NCBI GenBank assembly: GCA_036365455.1
Contig: JAWQUS010000008.1
Coordinates: 25,909,611 to 25,973,610, forward strand
DNA from: Macrosoma leucophasiata
Lineage: Eukaryota > Arthropoda > Insecta > Lepidoptera > Hedylidae
Direction: 5' to 3'
Length of the DNA stretch: 64,000 bases
In this document: piece by piece, positions 1 through 11,092 of the stretch
Layout of the letters: each line of letters begins with the position of its first letter
How positions within the stretch are numbered: the first letter of the stretch is position 1
The notes under the pieces: model-generated
Database searches by the model: none
Told to the model about the DNA's origin: nothing
Seen by the model: the letters and a program-made list of their open reading frames with translations, nothing else
Position numbers and translations under genes: made by a program

Positions 1-133
1 AGGTTTTCTCTACCCTTATAGGCTGATGTAATCTAGTCTCGTAGTGTTACCCTGTTCGCACAGATGAATATTATTCGAATCGCTGGTATATTCTGTTATT
101 TACTCACATGTCCAGAAATATATAACTCCTACT

Positions 134-346
134 CAGCAACACGCGGTTATGGCTAAAAGGTCGACCAACACCTATCTATTTCTGTTCACCTCTGAATTAA
201 GAGTAACTGAGAATCAAAATATTCAAATGGACGCAGTCTACACCGACTTCTCAAAGGTCGGCGATAAGGTAAATCATAAAATTCTGATAAAAAAATTGCA
301 TGCATCTGGATTAACTGATAATGTGGTGTGCTTCTTATCTCTCCGG
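134..346 (+). pseudogene. LINE reverse transcriptase fragment (CR1/Jockey-like)
   Basis: About 70 codons read through part of a non-LTR reverse transcriptase. The piece starts at a degenerate QHGF block (seen as QQHAVMAKRST) and continues into the palm motif region DAVYTDFSK followed by DKVNH and KILIKKLHASGL. In intact CR1/Jockey-type enzymes the second motif reads YTDFSKAFDKV, so the AF-to-VG change at about 255-260 is damage. No YADD box, endonuclease or tail is present. This is a dead internal fragment. The clade is inferred only from these motifs. Confidence 0.7.
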
Positions 347-391
347 ACGATCCTCAAGGGTCGACGACGAATAATCATCATCCCTCCCCAG

Positions 392-417
392 GTGAAGCGT
401 AACAGATTACGCTTCAC
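392..417. repeat. Perfect 11-bp hairpin
   Basis: Bases 392-402 are the exact reverse complement of 407-417, with a 4-base loop. It lies just downstream of the LINE fragment and 110 bp before a longer hairpin. No function is assigned. Confidence 0.8.
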
Positions 418-527
418 GTGCTTCAGTTCAGAGGAAGGGGATGATTCGGGGGTTGAGGAAGTACTCATTCCCGGGGCCTATCTGCCTCCGAAGCGTTGGG
501 TCGTGATCTCTAGAAGGGGATACTGGT

Positions 528-580
528 ACGCAGCGTAACTCACTGAGGGGTATGGCCTCCCTCAGTGAGTTACGCTGCGT
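528..580. repeat. Perfect 22-bp inverted repeat with 9-base loop
   Basis: Bases 528-549 are the exact reverse complement of 559-580. A T-rich run follows at about 583-600. Such long, perfect, short-loop palindromes are usually foldback mobile-element ends or very recent inverted duplications. No target-site duplication was recognised. Confidence 0.85.
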
Positions 581-3319
581 CTTCTTTTCTTTTTTTTATT
601 ATTATTTTTCTCGTCCGCACGGGGTCCAATTACAACTCCGGACCTTTGTCAGGCTTGCGCGTAGACATGGGAAGGTCCAACACGAGGAGGCCCTTTCGAG
701 AATTTTGATCTACTTTGTAATATGGGTTATATTCGGCGGCACCTCTCTCTGACTGCATCAATAGTTAATACAGATACAGACAGACCCCGCAGAATATTGT
801 AAAGATAAATGATTCGCCAAACTTTGGGCTATCCATCACCTGCCTATATTTAACATCTCACATTATCGAATCCTACTTTAGGCAGGTGGTGACTCGCCTC
901 TCCTTGGTGGGCCCCCCAAACAGCCAACCCGATGGTCGACGGGGGGAACACTGGCGAGAGAGGCTGGGGGTGTCGAGAGGTGTGGCACCGGTTTCACCAT
1001 CACGAGCGAGTAATCTCAAGCTCGGAACAGGCTTCCCCGCTATTATGCCTATGCAGTTGTTATTAGCTTTGATTTTATATTTTGTAATTCGACCTACCAC
1101 AAATTCTATGATTTCCAAGTGATTAAATACATTTTTGAGTTTAGAGTTTGCAGTCATCACTTGAATCTTATCAACAATGTGAACTACGTATAGTGTAATA
1201 GATAACAGGCTGAGAATAACAGTGCGAAAACACGATCCTTCAGGTTGCCACCAAAACTTCATAGTAAATGTTCTGGTAAAGCAGCCATCGCTCTATTCGA
1301 ATAACTGACTGTAACTCACTTGACTGACATACATCATAAATAATTGACTAACTATATTACACTAACTTTTACGCTGCTTAAATACATACGAATACGAAAT
1401 ATCATTTTACTGGACACTGGAAATATGCGTAATAGCTATGCCATAATAACAAAAAAAATACATGTCATGCTTGTTTGCAGCTTAATTACATTTTAAAAAA
1501 TCTCACATTTCTTCAAAACTGCTAACTAAGTGTAAAATTTCTCAAAAAATGCTAACAATAGTTATTAGACTTAGATTACTGGAAAACCTTTTAGAAGGTC
1601 ATGGTAAATTAAAGTAACGTTTCAATTGGCGAGTCTGAACAGCAAATGAGTGGTGTCCACAAAAAAAAAGAAAAAAGAAACTTACTTATTTATGATTATC
1701 TCACAAATGGGCGAATTTCCTTTTTTCATCAGATACGCAAACTTGTATGACTATTGAATATGACCGGACCTTACCCTAAGTATTAATTTTAAGTTATTCT
1801 TGCCCAATTTACTATTAATTAACCATGGCATAGTGGTCCAAGAGATACTGAACCCTCCGCCCACTATCGGTCGGTGTATAGCTATTTATAAGTTATGAAT
1901 AGATCTCGTTCACCGACCCTAAAATCGGTTAAAAATCAAAAAGGGAAAGCAAAATTTGACGCATCAGTGTGAGGCTTTAGCGGTAGCTTTGTGAATATTT
2001 TTTTGTGCATGTACCTACTGTATAGGTATCCATATTGTGTCACTTTCTGGACCAAATAAATAAATATGAAATATAGTGTTTTGTATTTAATTTAGTATTC
2101 GTACCTCTGCTTAGAAATTGCTTTACCTTTCGTTAGCATAGCAACTCTGGGGAAATATATTAATTAGAAGTAACTAAAGACAGTAAACGTCCAATACCAG
2201 ACAGGAACCAAACGTGGATCTCTCACATCACACGATCGGTATATCGTCCAAATATCTAAAATCAGCTCTTTCATACAAGTAGAAATGAAGACTTTATGAT
2301 CTGCGCAAGAAGGAGAGAAACACTATCACTGTTTTATGCCGCAGGTGTGAAGTCGCGTAAGAGTTCTTCTTTCTCGTAACTCAGTGAACCAGTTACCGTA
2401 ACTTAGATTAATGGAAAAATACAACAATTTTGTAAAGTGATTAGCAACCCGGCAGCTATACATGTACACACACACACGCACACACTAGGCAGCCCTCTGT
2501 CTGCATCTAGGTCTGTATCTTGCCATACTTTTACAGTCTGTCAAAGTTTCTATTAATAAAGTGGAAGTCTGACAGACAGACGGCGGCGCCCCAGCGCCCA
2601 AGTAACGACGGCGACGCTGACCACTTTGAAGTATACCTACCTATCTTATATAGAGTAGGTATCGTAGACATCTACATATGGACATACGGTAGGCGTATTA
2701 GAAACGTATGCCTTACAGAAGTTATAGAAAACAAAGTTATTCATCGCTGCTAGGTATATTAGGTATGATTAATATTTTCGCTGAGATTTCACGACCTTAT
2801 TAGGTATGGAATTCGAGTTTTCCGCCTTATAAAATGACATAAAACACCGTTGAGTTCATTATAAATAAAAACGTTTAGAGTTAACTTGAAGATACAACAC
2901 AGTCAAATTCTCATAAGTTACATAAGCCAAACGGCGCGCGTCACGTTACACAATATATTTGTACCTATTCACAAAAGACTCCTAATCATTATTAAATTAT
3001 AATTTATGAATGGTTGATTAAAGATTATTATGGTGATGTTAATTTGCATGAAATATTGCATAGAATGTATGAACATATGTACACACCTATACCTATAACC
3101 TAAAAGTCTAAACATTCCGCGGTACACACATAGTACTGTCCGCACAGGACAGGAACAACATTCGAAGGAAACAATCGAGTACGAGTTCAACACAAGGTGT
3201 CAATCTTTGGAAAATGGTTTATATCAATAATCAATAATCAGCCGGCGATGCGGGTGACACGGGAGCACAAGGTACGCTGTGCATTGAACTACACCGGAAT
3301 TGTGACAATAAGCGCGGTC
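581..3319. other. AT-rich noncoding stretch
   Basis: No convincing gene was seen on either strand. Short open frames here have no recognisable domains. The stretch contains a small CA microsatellite at about 2467-2486. A segment near 881-1010 is richer in G+C but carries no readable motif. Confidence 0.6.
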
Positions 3320-3640
3320 ATAGCGGAGTACTCACGAGAGAGTGCGTCGCGGGTCGGCGTCCGTGTCTCGTCGGCAGGTCGGCGGGTCGCGAGTCGTGCG
3401 GACGCGCGGTCGGCAGGCGCGGGCGAGCGGCAGCGAGGGCCGCCGGGTGGCCGCTGGCGCCGCAGCACTGCGCCCGCCGCCGCCGCCCGCCGCCCCGACC
3501 GCGCCGACCGAACCCGACCAACCCCGACCACCCCCGAGCGGCTCCTGCTCGTCGGCTTGCGCCGGTCGCCAGGAAAATCCGCTTGCCGTGACGCACCCTT
3601 CTGCAAACCCCGTCCCCGTCACCCTCATTGTTACTCACGA
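3320..3640. promoter_or_regulatory. GC-rich, CpG-dense island
   Basis: A sharply bounded GC-rich block lies in AT-rich surroundings, with many CG dinucleotides and (CCG)n-like runs at about 3470-3500. All frames stay open simply because stop codons are rare in GC-rich DNA. On the minus strand a strong splice-donor match (GTGAGTAC) sits at about 3330-3337. A leftward-transcribed untranslated first exon with its promoter is therefore a reasonable reading. It could also be the promoter area of the amino-acid transporter gene 3.7 kb to the right. Promoter function is inferred, not shown. Confidence 0.4.
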
Positions 3641-3920
3641 ACGAGGTTAAAAATATTAATCAACAATAAGAGATCGCGGTCATATTTTTTATGTAGAATT
3701 CTCTTGATAAAAATTTATTAATACTCAAATGATAGTCAAAGATTGCAAGATTGGCAATGCAGCCTAAATGCCTTCAAGGACTTGTTGTTTTCTGATTATC
3801 TTGGAATATCACCGGCTTATCTTTTAAAATTAGGTTGACGTGTAAACTTATTAACTTTAATTAATTTGGCGTTGCCTCCCATAGCCCTTTAATTGATAAC
3901 GGACTTTTCCATGTTTTCAT

Positions 3921-4281
3921 AACGTAACTTCACGCCTGTAATCCCCGAAGGGGTAGGCAGAGGTAAATGCATGCATTCAATCATACATGCAAACACCCAC
4001 GATTCGCCGGTTACGTTTATGGCCCATGTAACAGGTGGCGAGCCTGTTGTCATTTCTGGGTACATTACCAAACTCTGAGGTACTGGGAAACTTCCAGAAA
4101 ATGCAAAAATCCCAATAGAACCAGAGATAAAGGATTTTAAACCGTTATCTCTGATCCCTCGGCTGTATCCCATCTGGCCCGGTGACTAGGCCCGGCACCG
4201 GGCCTCGACCCGGGAATCGAACCCAGGACCTCCATCGTAGTAGTAGTGGCCTGCTGCCACTAGGCTACTGAGGCAGTTAAA
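3921..4281 (-). mobile_element. tRNA-derived SINE (lepidopteran type)
   Basis: Read on the minus strand, the element opens with a tRNA-like head. The pol III A box TAGCCTAGTGG (4257-4267) and B box GGTTCGATTCC (4213-4223) match consensus closely. The body runs to the end typical of lepidopteran SINEs, CGGGGATTACAGGCGTGAAG at about 3924-3947. Flanking 12-base near-repeats (3909-3920 and 4282-4293, one mismatch) look like the target-site duplication. The SINE depends on a partner LINE for mobility; its partner cannot be told from the window. Confidence 0.85.
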
Positions 4282-4754
4282 CCATGTATTCATATTTTAG
4301 TTTATTTATAGTTTATTAATTTATTATGAGACTACTCGTTTTTATAAAAAAAAATCCTAATAGTAATTAAACATGCAGTCCACATTGCTAAGAAAACTTG
4401 TACGAGTAAATAGACAAAAGCCAAGATTTTAATCCTCAAGCGCTACCTTAAGTGTCACGCTTCTGTGCGAGTACTTACAAAGTCGTACATTACCACCACC
4501 ATGATGAAAAAATAAGGTACCTACACTTTAATTGAAAACGTATTAATCTGATGATGTAGCTGGCAGTATGAAATACCAAACTATACAAGATAAACCCATT
4601 GAGTGTGGACTTCCTGTTTCATTTTGAGAAACTAGTGCTGGTGCTGGATGATTTGTAGAGAGGGACGACGCGACGCGGACGGAGCTCAAAGGTGGCCAGT
4701 GGCCAATGGCCAGTGGCGAGGGGAACTCAGTAATCTATCATTATCTGTCTATCA

Positions 4755-5050
4755 TTATCATCTTTATTGGTGGTAGAGCTCCAGTGACGGAGCTCGCGGG
4801 CGTAGGCACCACCGCATTACCTGATTTACTTGCCGCTAAATGGTAGTGTTCAGCACTATCGTGTTCCGGTCAGGTGGTAAAGTACGGCCCTGTAATTTCC
4901 GGCACAGAGGCATCAACACCTTAGGCCTCAGGAGTGGTAACGCATTTGCATTTTGACCTTGGTCTTTGTGTGGGTGTCTATAGGCTGCAGTCATCACTTA
5001 ACATCAATGTGAACTGTATGCTTGTTTGCCACTTCAATTACATAAAATAA
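4755..5050 (+). repeat. Dispersed repeat family copy 1
   Basis: The block includes a segment around 4842-4870 (GTGTTCAGCACTATCGTG) and a tail around 4978-5032 (GCTGCAGTCATCA, then ATGTGAACTG and TTGTTTGCC). The same segments recur at 5070-5190, at 20455-20512 and, inverted, at 23752-23932. It has no coding content. The A/T-rich end near 5040-5060 would fit a SINE or a LINE tail. The family name is not known to me. Confidence 0.6.
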
Positions 5051-5069
5051 AAAATAAAAAAATCAATGT

Positions 5070-5190
5070 ACGGCAATGTAATTTCCGACACAGAGGCATA
5101 ACACCTTTGGATTCAAGAGTGGCAACGCATCTGCATTATGACCTTGGTCGTTGTGTGGGTGTTTGAAGGCTGCAGTCATCAATGTGAACT
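5070..5190 (+). repeat. Dispersed repeat family copy 2 (partial)
   Basis: This is a second, truncated copy of the family at 4755-5050 in the same orientation. It shares the CACAGAGGCAT block, the GTGTGGGTGT block and the GCAGTCATCA...TGTGAACTG tail. Confidence 0.6.
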
Positions 5191-5606
5191 GCATTTTCTA
5201 CTTACATTACATAAAAATAGTCTATTTTAAGAAACGATTTAAGTTACCAGACAAAATTGATGGAAATCATTTTCTACAAAAATATATTTATGTAAAATAT
5301 TACTCAAGCTCACAACTTGAAAGAAACCGGCCCTGAATGTTTATTTATTTTTTCGTTGAACGTTTTCTTATTAACTTCTGACAATGACCGGGATATCTGG
5401 CGCCCCACACTCTCTGTCTACCCCGTGAGCGATCTTTTTACATCATTCAGTCCTCGATATCGGACCAGCGTGAATGATAGGTAATAAGTGCCCGCGACTT
5501 TGTTCGCGTGGAAAAGTGAGTTTAAGACTTTTGGAAGTGCTTTTTGATATAAAATTTGGTTATTTTGGATCATAAACACTTTAAAGTAGCTAAAAAAAAT
5601 ACTTTA
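5191..5606. other. Noncoding sequence with a common lepidopteran repeat piece
   Basis: No gene is visible. The stretch at about 5488-5515 (CCCGCGACTTTGTTCGCGTGG) resembles a piece common in many moth and butterfly repeats. I cannot define its boundaries here. A related piece occurs at about 8604-8670. Confidence 0.4.
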
Positions 5607-5725
5607 CAGTAATGCTTCCCTATACACGACAATAGACGTATAGCCATCGGGGATAAAAGCACACAGGCTGATAGGATTGCGAAAATTGCTAATTATGTGT
5701 TGAAACGCGCAGTCGTGTAAGTAAG
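5607..5725 (+). repeat. Left arm of an 11.5-kb-separated inverted repeat pair
   Basis: This segment reappears as its reverse complement at about 17205-17332. Shared blocks are TTTACAGTAATGC, GACGTATAGCCATCGGGGAT with AAAAGCACACAGG, and CGCGCAGTCGT. They are most likely two independent copies of one interspersed repeat. They could also be the ends of an old large element, because the pair encloses the start of the transporter gene. Confidence 0.65.
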
Positions 5726-5754
5726 TAGTTAAGTGCATGAGTATAATTTAAGGT

Positions 5755-5825
5755 GAAACAGGTGGTGTTTGTGCAAAATCAGGGGGTGTTTGTGCCAGGT
5801 GGTGTTTATGCCAAAACAGGTGCCT
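5755..5825 (+). repeat. Short tandem repeat of a GGTGTTTGTGCC-like unit
   Basis: Three imperfect copies of about 23 bp containing GTGTTTGTGC or GTGTTTATGCC follow one another. The repeat is noncoding. Confidence 0.65.
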
Positions 5826-6086
5826 AATTTAAATTAGGTCGTTTACATTTTGAATCTCACCTGTTTGCTATTGTAAAGATAACGACTCGAATGTTGTTTA
5901 CGAAGTCGAGTATTTGGAGGATTGTAACTGGGCTTGTCAATGGTAAGAACGGATCAGTTGAATTGTGGTCGTCACTGTGGAATGAAGTGCTGTTAGTGCT
6001 AGTTCAGTTCTTTACAGTACCTATAACCTAAAAACATCCATCCTATGCCGAACCGTATTTTCGAAAAGGCCATTTTTAACTATGCA

Positions 6087-6168
6087 TAATATTCTCCACC
6101 TCTCCAGGCCTCCCCCCAAAAAGGGGAGAGACTCGTGCCCAGCAGTGGGGCGTATAATGGGTTGCCAT
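6087..6168 (-). repeat. Lepidopteran interspersed repeat (GCCCAGCAGTGGGG family)
   Basis: It contains a stretch of C residues then AAAAAGGGGAGAG, followed by GTGCCCAGCAGTGGGGCG. The same words appear inverted at 19360-19515 (CCACTGCTGGGCACAAGTC, then GGGAGGAGGCCTG). This pattern is abundant in lepidopteran genomes. The exact family is not named here. Confidence 0.55.
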
Positions 6169-6284
6169 TATTATTATAAAGTTCCAGTCAATTAGTGCTT
6201 CTATCAGAGAATGAAAGATAAAAGAAAGAATCCACTCCGTAAGAGCCGGCAATTATGAAAAATTGAATATTAACGTTGTGCTTT

Positions 6285-6665
6285 TTTAATCACCATCAAC
6301 ACCATCGTCACCACAATCGCCACCACCACTGTCACCACTACCACCTCCACCACCGCCACCAACGCCCTCAAAGCCACCACCAACACCAACATCACCAGAC
6401 ACTTACGCCACCAATGTCACCAATGACACCAACGCCACCAAAACCACCACCTCCACCACAACCAATGCCACCAACGCCTAAAAAACTACCAACAACACCA
6501 CCAACGTCACCAACGCCACCAATGCTTCCATTGCCACTAAAAACCACCACCACCACCTCCATCAACGCCACTAACACCACCACCAGAGTCACCAACAACA
6601 CCTACGCCACCAACGACACCAATGACACCAATGACTCCAACGCCACCGCCATCATCACCATCATC
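6285..6665. repeat. Imperfect CCA/CAC-type triplet low-complexity tract
   Basis: About 380 bp consist almost entirely of CAC, ACC, CCA and close variants. A 143-codon His/Thr/Pro-rich frame across it is a by-product of the triplet composition. It has no splice context and no similarity that I can recognise. Confidence 0.85.
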
Positions 6666-6843
6666 ATAATTACATCCGAAAGACGTCCATCCGTCTCCGC
6701 TGGATAAAGCCTTTCCCGAAGATGCTCATAACAGTGTTGTGCGTCATATGGAGAGAATATGCCATAATTGCCATGCTTGGCATGCTGATTGGTGATCATA
6801 GCGTAGATTGTTTTATGCCGGGACGCTGTGTTAATGTTACTAA

Positions 6844-7075
6844 AACAAAAAAACGGCCAAGTGCGAATCGAACTAGTGCACGAAGGGTTCCGCACAAAAA
6901 ATAAGAAATTACGTCTTTTGTATGGGTCTTTTATTTACTTTAATAAGTACATATTCGGGGATTATGATTTTGGCTTGACACCGACTTCAAACCTATTAGT
7001 AAATAGTACATATAAATAATAGGTAGTATATTATTAATATTACATCTTTACTTTTTAGTTTTGAAGTCGGTTTTT
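6844..7075 (+). repeat. Lepidopteran interspersed repeat (ACGGCCAAGTGCG type)
   Basis: It begins with ACGGCCAAGTGCGAATCGAA and GAAGGGTTCCGCAC and ends with GAAGTCGGTTTTT. This pair of words is very common in moth genomes. There is no coding potential. A distant related piece lies at 8770-9160. Confidence 0.6.
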
Positions 7076-7384
7076 CTTAACGTAGTTATTTTTTTCTCAG
7101 AACAATGCCGATGAGTTCGCTGACTAAATTCACAGTTTTTCAATTGTTCTTCAAAAGAATGTCAAAGGATTTATCATAGATAATAAACTACATATGCGTA
7201 AGATTCATTTACTACATGCATATGCACTAAAGTATGTACTCTGTGTACTACATAAAGATTGTGTCAAAATGACAGAACTTTGTAAAATATTTACAATCCT
7301 TGTAAAATTATACAATGAATCAATAAATAAGTTACAAAATAATTGAGCGAAGCATAGTGATTAGTGATGTTTGTGTACAAGTTC

Positions 7385-10300
7385 ATGGCCGGGATCGTGG
7401 ACACGATCACCGGAGGTACGTCCACCGCGCAGCTCGCAGGTCATCGTCGCTCCTGGCTTCCACTATTGCGCACTTGCACTTGCCTCTACTGCCTCCCTGC
7501 ACTTGTCTTGCTGCAGTGGCTTGCCTAGCACCGACACTGTGTTTAAGTTTCATCAAGTGAAAGCTTTACACCAAAACCGTTTTCAATTCACAAAATAGTT
7601 CCGATCAAATCAAAAATACAATCAAAAGTAGACAGTGTTTATAGCGATGAGAGTCGAGAGTATGCTCTAAGCTTACAAAGATATCAAAAATTTTGTTTTT
7701 AACAGATTAAATATATTTCTTAATTTCGAGAACGTACGTATCAACAAATGCGTAACCTTACAGCTCCATAGAGTTTTCCTGTATTGTGCTGAAATCCCAC
7801 ACACAAATATGTAGAATCAATTGTATTGCAGGCGACGACACAGATTACGATCCGCACACACACCGCAAAGTGGAAAAACCAACCACGTGAGCTTTTTTTT
7901 CTATTATTATAATGTAAAGTGAGGCGGGGAATACGAAACAGTAGCTGCGCCCAATAGGAGGCGTTTTGGATTACTAGTGGGTATCAGATAGCTCTCATTC
8001 CCCATCTTTATGGGGGATACCGCCTGGCATTGGCACACGCCACGAGAAATCCCTACAACCAAGTGGTCAACATTTTATAACTCACCTAAAGTCTCTTCTG
8101 AGTACCTGGAATAATGCGTAATTTGTCATCTACATATCTGACACCGATTCTGATACTTTCAAAAAAGTCATGAACATTCAAAGAATATTTTGTAGAATAT
8201 TTAACGAAGCTCTCTGCTCTTCGGGTGCCACATAGATTCGGAGAAGATACTCAACAGGGTGCAAAGTATTCCTGAAATGTTCAACGAACTCTCTCGAGTA
8301 GGTCCGTAATCCTTGTTAGGCTTCTGTAGTACAATGGCGGTCGGTTGGGGCACAGGTACGCTGACACGATGGTGCACCTGCTGAAGGGCAGCGTGGGCGC
8401 GGGCGTGCTCGCCATGCCGGACGCCGTCTCGCGCCTCGGCATCATCGCCAGCCTGCTCGGCATCCTGCTCATCGGCTCCTTCGCCACCTACTGCATACAA
8501 CTCTTGGTCAGTATTGCTATGTGCTGGTATCCTTTTATAAGTAGGTAACCTGTAACTATAGAAACCTGCTGTGAGTGTAAGCGTATTTTGTTTATTAATT
8601 TACTAGCTGTGCCCACGTCGTCCGTGTAGATACCTACTGAACAATAATTTTGTAAATTTCTACGCGGATAAAATCCGGGGCACAGTAATTAGTCTAAATT
8701 AAATACGTTTATGTAAACCGCATTCAACTATCTGTTTAAAAGTTTTGAAGCAGTGCTTGAAGTAAATTTTTAATTGACCATGTGTTCTTTTTTCTTTAAC
8801 CGATTTTGACGAAACGAAAACAACGCCAGACCGACCTGTCTATCTGTCTATCTGTCTGTTTGTTCAAACATCACACAAAGATTACCGGTACGATTACGAT
8901 GAGACTTGGTATAATTATACTTAAACGCTTAGCGCACAACACTGGGTACTTTTTATCCCGGAAAAATGTCTATTTGTCTGCATGTTTGTACACGCTAATT
9001 TCAGAAACGGCTGTTAACCGATCTGCTGTTTTCACTAATCGAATATTTTAAAACTTTTCTGTATCTATCTTCTATCTTTTTTAGAGTTCCGAACTTAAAA
9101 GGTAAAAACGGACCCTATCACTAATCCTCCCGTCTGTCTGTCTGTCCGTCCCACATAGGAATATTTATACCAACAATACCAACAACCTGGCCAAAATTAT
9201 TTAATCTTTTTTTTCATTAGACAATTAATTGTAACGTTGAAAAAAATAACCATTTACAACTAAGTAACACATTTTGTGTAAAAAAATTAAAATGTGAAAA
9301 ATACTAAATAAAAGCTAAAGTGAATAAATAAATATAACAAAATATAAAATTTTACATAATAAAAATAAATAAAAATAAGAAGCCATTTATTCCTCAAATA
9401 GTAAAGTACATAGTAAGTTTCATTTTTAATTTAGTTAGTTTAAGGACCCCTTTCGAGTATAGGCCTCCTCCAGCACCTTCCAGTTGTCTCTGTCCCTGGC
9501 ATGTCAGAACCAATTTGGGCCAGCAATGGCACTAATGTCATCAGCCCATCGTGAACTTCTGCAAGGCCTATGCCATCGAATTTGATATTACTCAAGGCGT
9601 TTTTTAGTTGAACTATTTTCTCTGAAGTCGCAAGGGATCTGATATTGTAAGTAATATGTAACGTCGGATATGGAGGGTTACGGTCTGAAACCCCACGGTG
9701 ACCAGCCGGATTGGGGTCTGTGTTTATTTTGTTTTTTGTATTATTCTTGTATGTTGTCTTCATGTTTTTTCTCTCTTGTTCTTGTTTGATTATTTATTTT
9801 TTTTGTGCCACGATCTGTTTCAAGGAGGTCCATTTTGATGTTTTTAGTTGGTTATAATTTTGGTTTCTCCATTGTTGAAAAACTTCTTGATCTAGCGAGT
9901 CCATCGTTCGAAATTTTATCAAATTTTTGATCTGGTGAAGATTGTGTGTTAGGAGATTTCGCCATATATCGTTTCTTTTTCTCTACTTGGTTTTTGTGTT
10001 CTCTTTTACTATTGTATTGTGTTGTAATTTCTTTTTTCGAATCAATCACTATTCATTTGTTGTAACGAATAAAAGCTACTTTTCCTATCGCCCTTTCTTC
10101 TTCTACTGTCTTTTTTAGTTCCTTTCTTTTATTTAAAACATCTTTTGGTAAATCTTCCGTAGCATATATTTTTTCGGGATTATTTATTTATTACTTATTG
10201 TATTTCAAGATTTCATACTTTCTACAGTTCAAAGTTAGAGATAGTAACACGGGCCTTTTCCTGTTTGGGGTTTTAATACCAAGTCTCCTCACTATGCCAA

Positions 10301-11061
10301 TTTCCCACCGGTCCCATTCATTCGTGTTGTTTTTTCGTCCATCCACGTTGAGAACTTTCGAAACAGTTTCCATTAACTTTTGGTTATTTCCTTCCTTTTC
10401 CTCCAATCCGTGGAGCTAAATTTTTACCTTAGATTTCAAATCTTGAACTTCGCTTTTTAACGCGTTGTTTTCATTTAATAAGAGCTGCATTTTTTCGTCT
10501 TAGTTGGCATTTAGATTTTCTGTGATGATTTTTGTTTGTACTTGCATTTCGGTTTTCAGCTTTTCGAACAATTCTAACATTTGTTTTTCCATTGTCCTTT
10601 TGTCCGTTTTCAATTAAGTAAATAGCAGCGTACCACTTTAGTTGAATTGTTTAAAAGCTGGTATGCTTTATGGTATGGCAACACTGGGCGTAATATGTCG
10701 AGTCGGGGGGTTTTGGTGGGAACGCGGAAAAGAGCTGTGTCGCTGCGTGACATTATTTTCGAAATTTGTGTATAGTCGCGTTTTTATGAGTAAAAATGGT
10801 GGGATTTCATTCGATAATGTTCACGAGTGTAAGAAAGTGATATTATGAAGTGAAAAGTGATTTTTCGTATTGCCTCCAAAACTTCATAAAACTCCAAGTA
10901 AATCCCCATCGCTTTACTGGAGCCATCCCATCATCTCATCATATTCCTCATGGAAGCATTTAATCATCGTCATCTTCCATGTGAATATTCATTAATTTAA
11001 AGAAATGTGAAATTCAATATGTATACGACTGAAAGACTCTGTATCTATGGTCATGAATAAA

Positions 11062-11092
<31 letters not shown>

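Noticed and set aside
3197..3721. 174-codon Arg/Ala/Pro-rich frame and three overlapping minus-strand frames
   Set aside because: All lie in the GC island where stop codons are rare; no frame is preferred and no domain is visible.
6276..6707. 143-codon His/Thr/Pro-rich open frame
   Set aside because: It follows from the CCA/CAC triplet repeat, which keeps several frames open. No splice or gene context.
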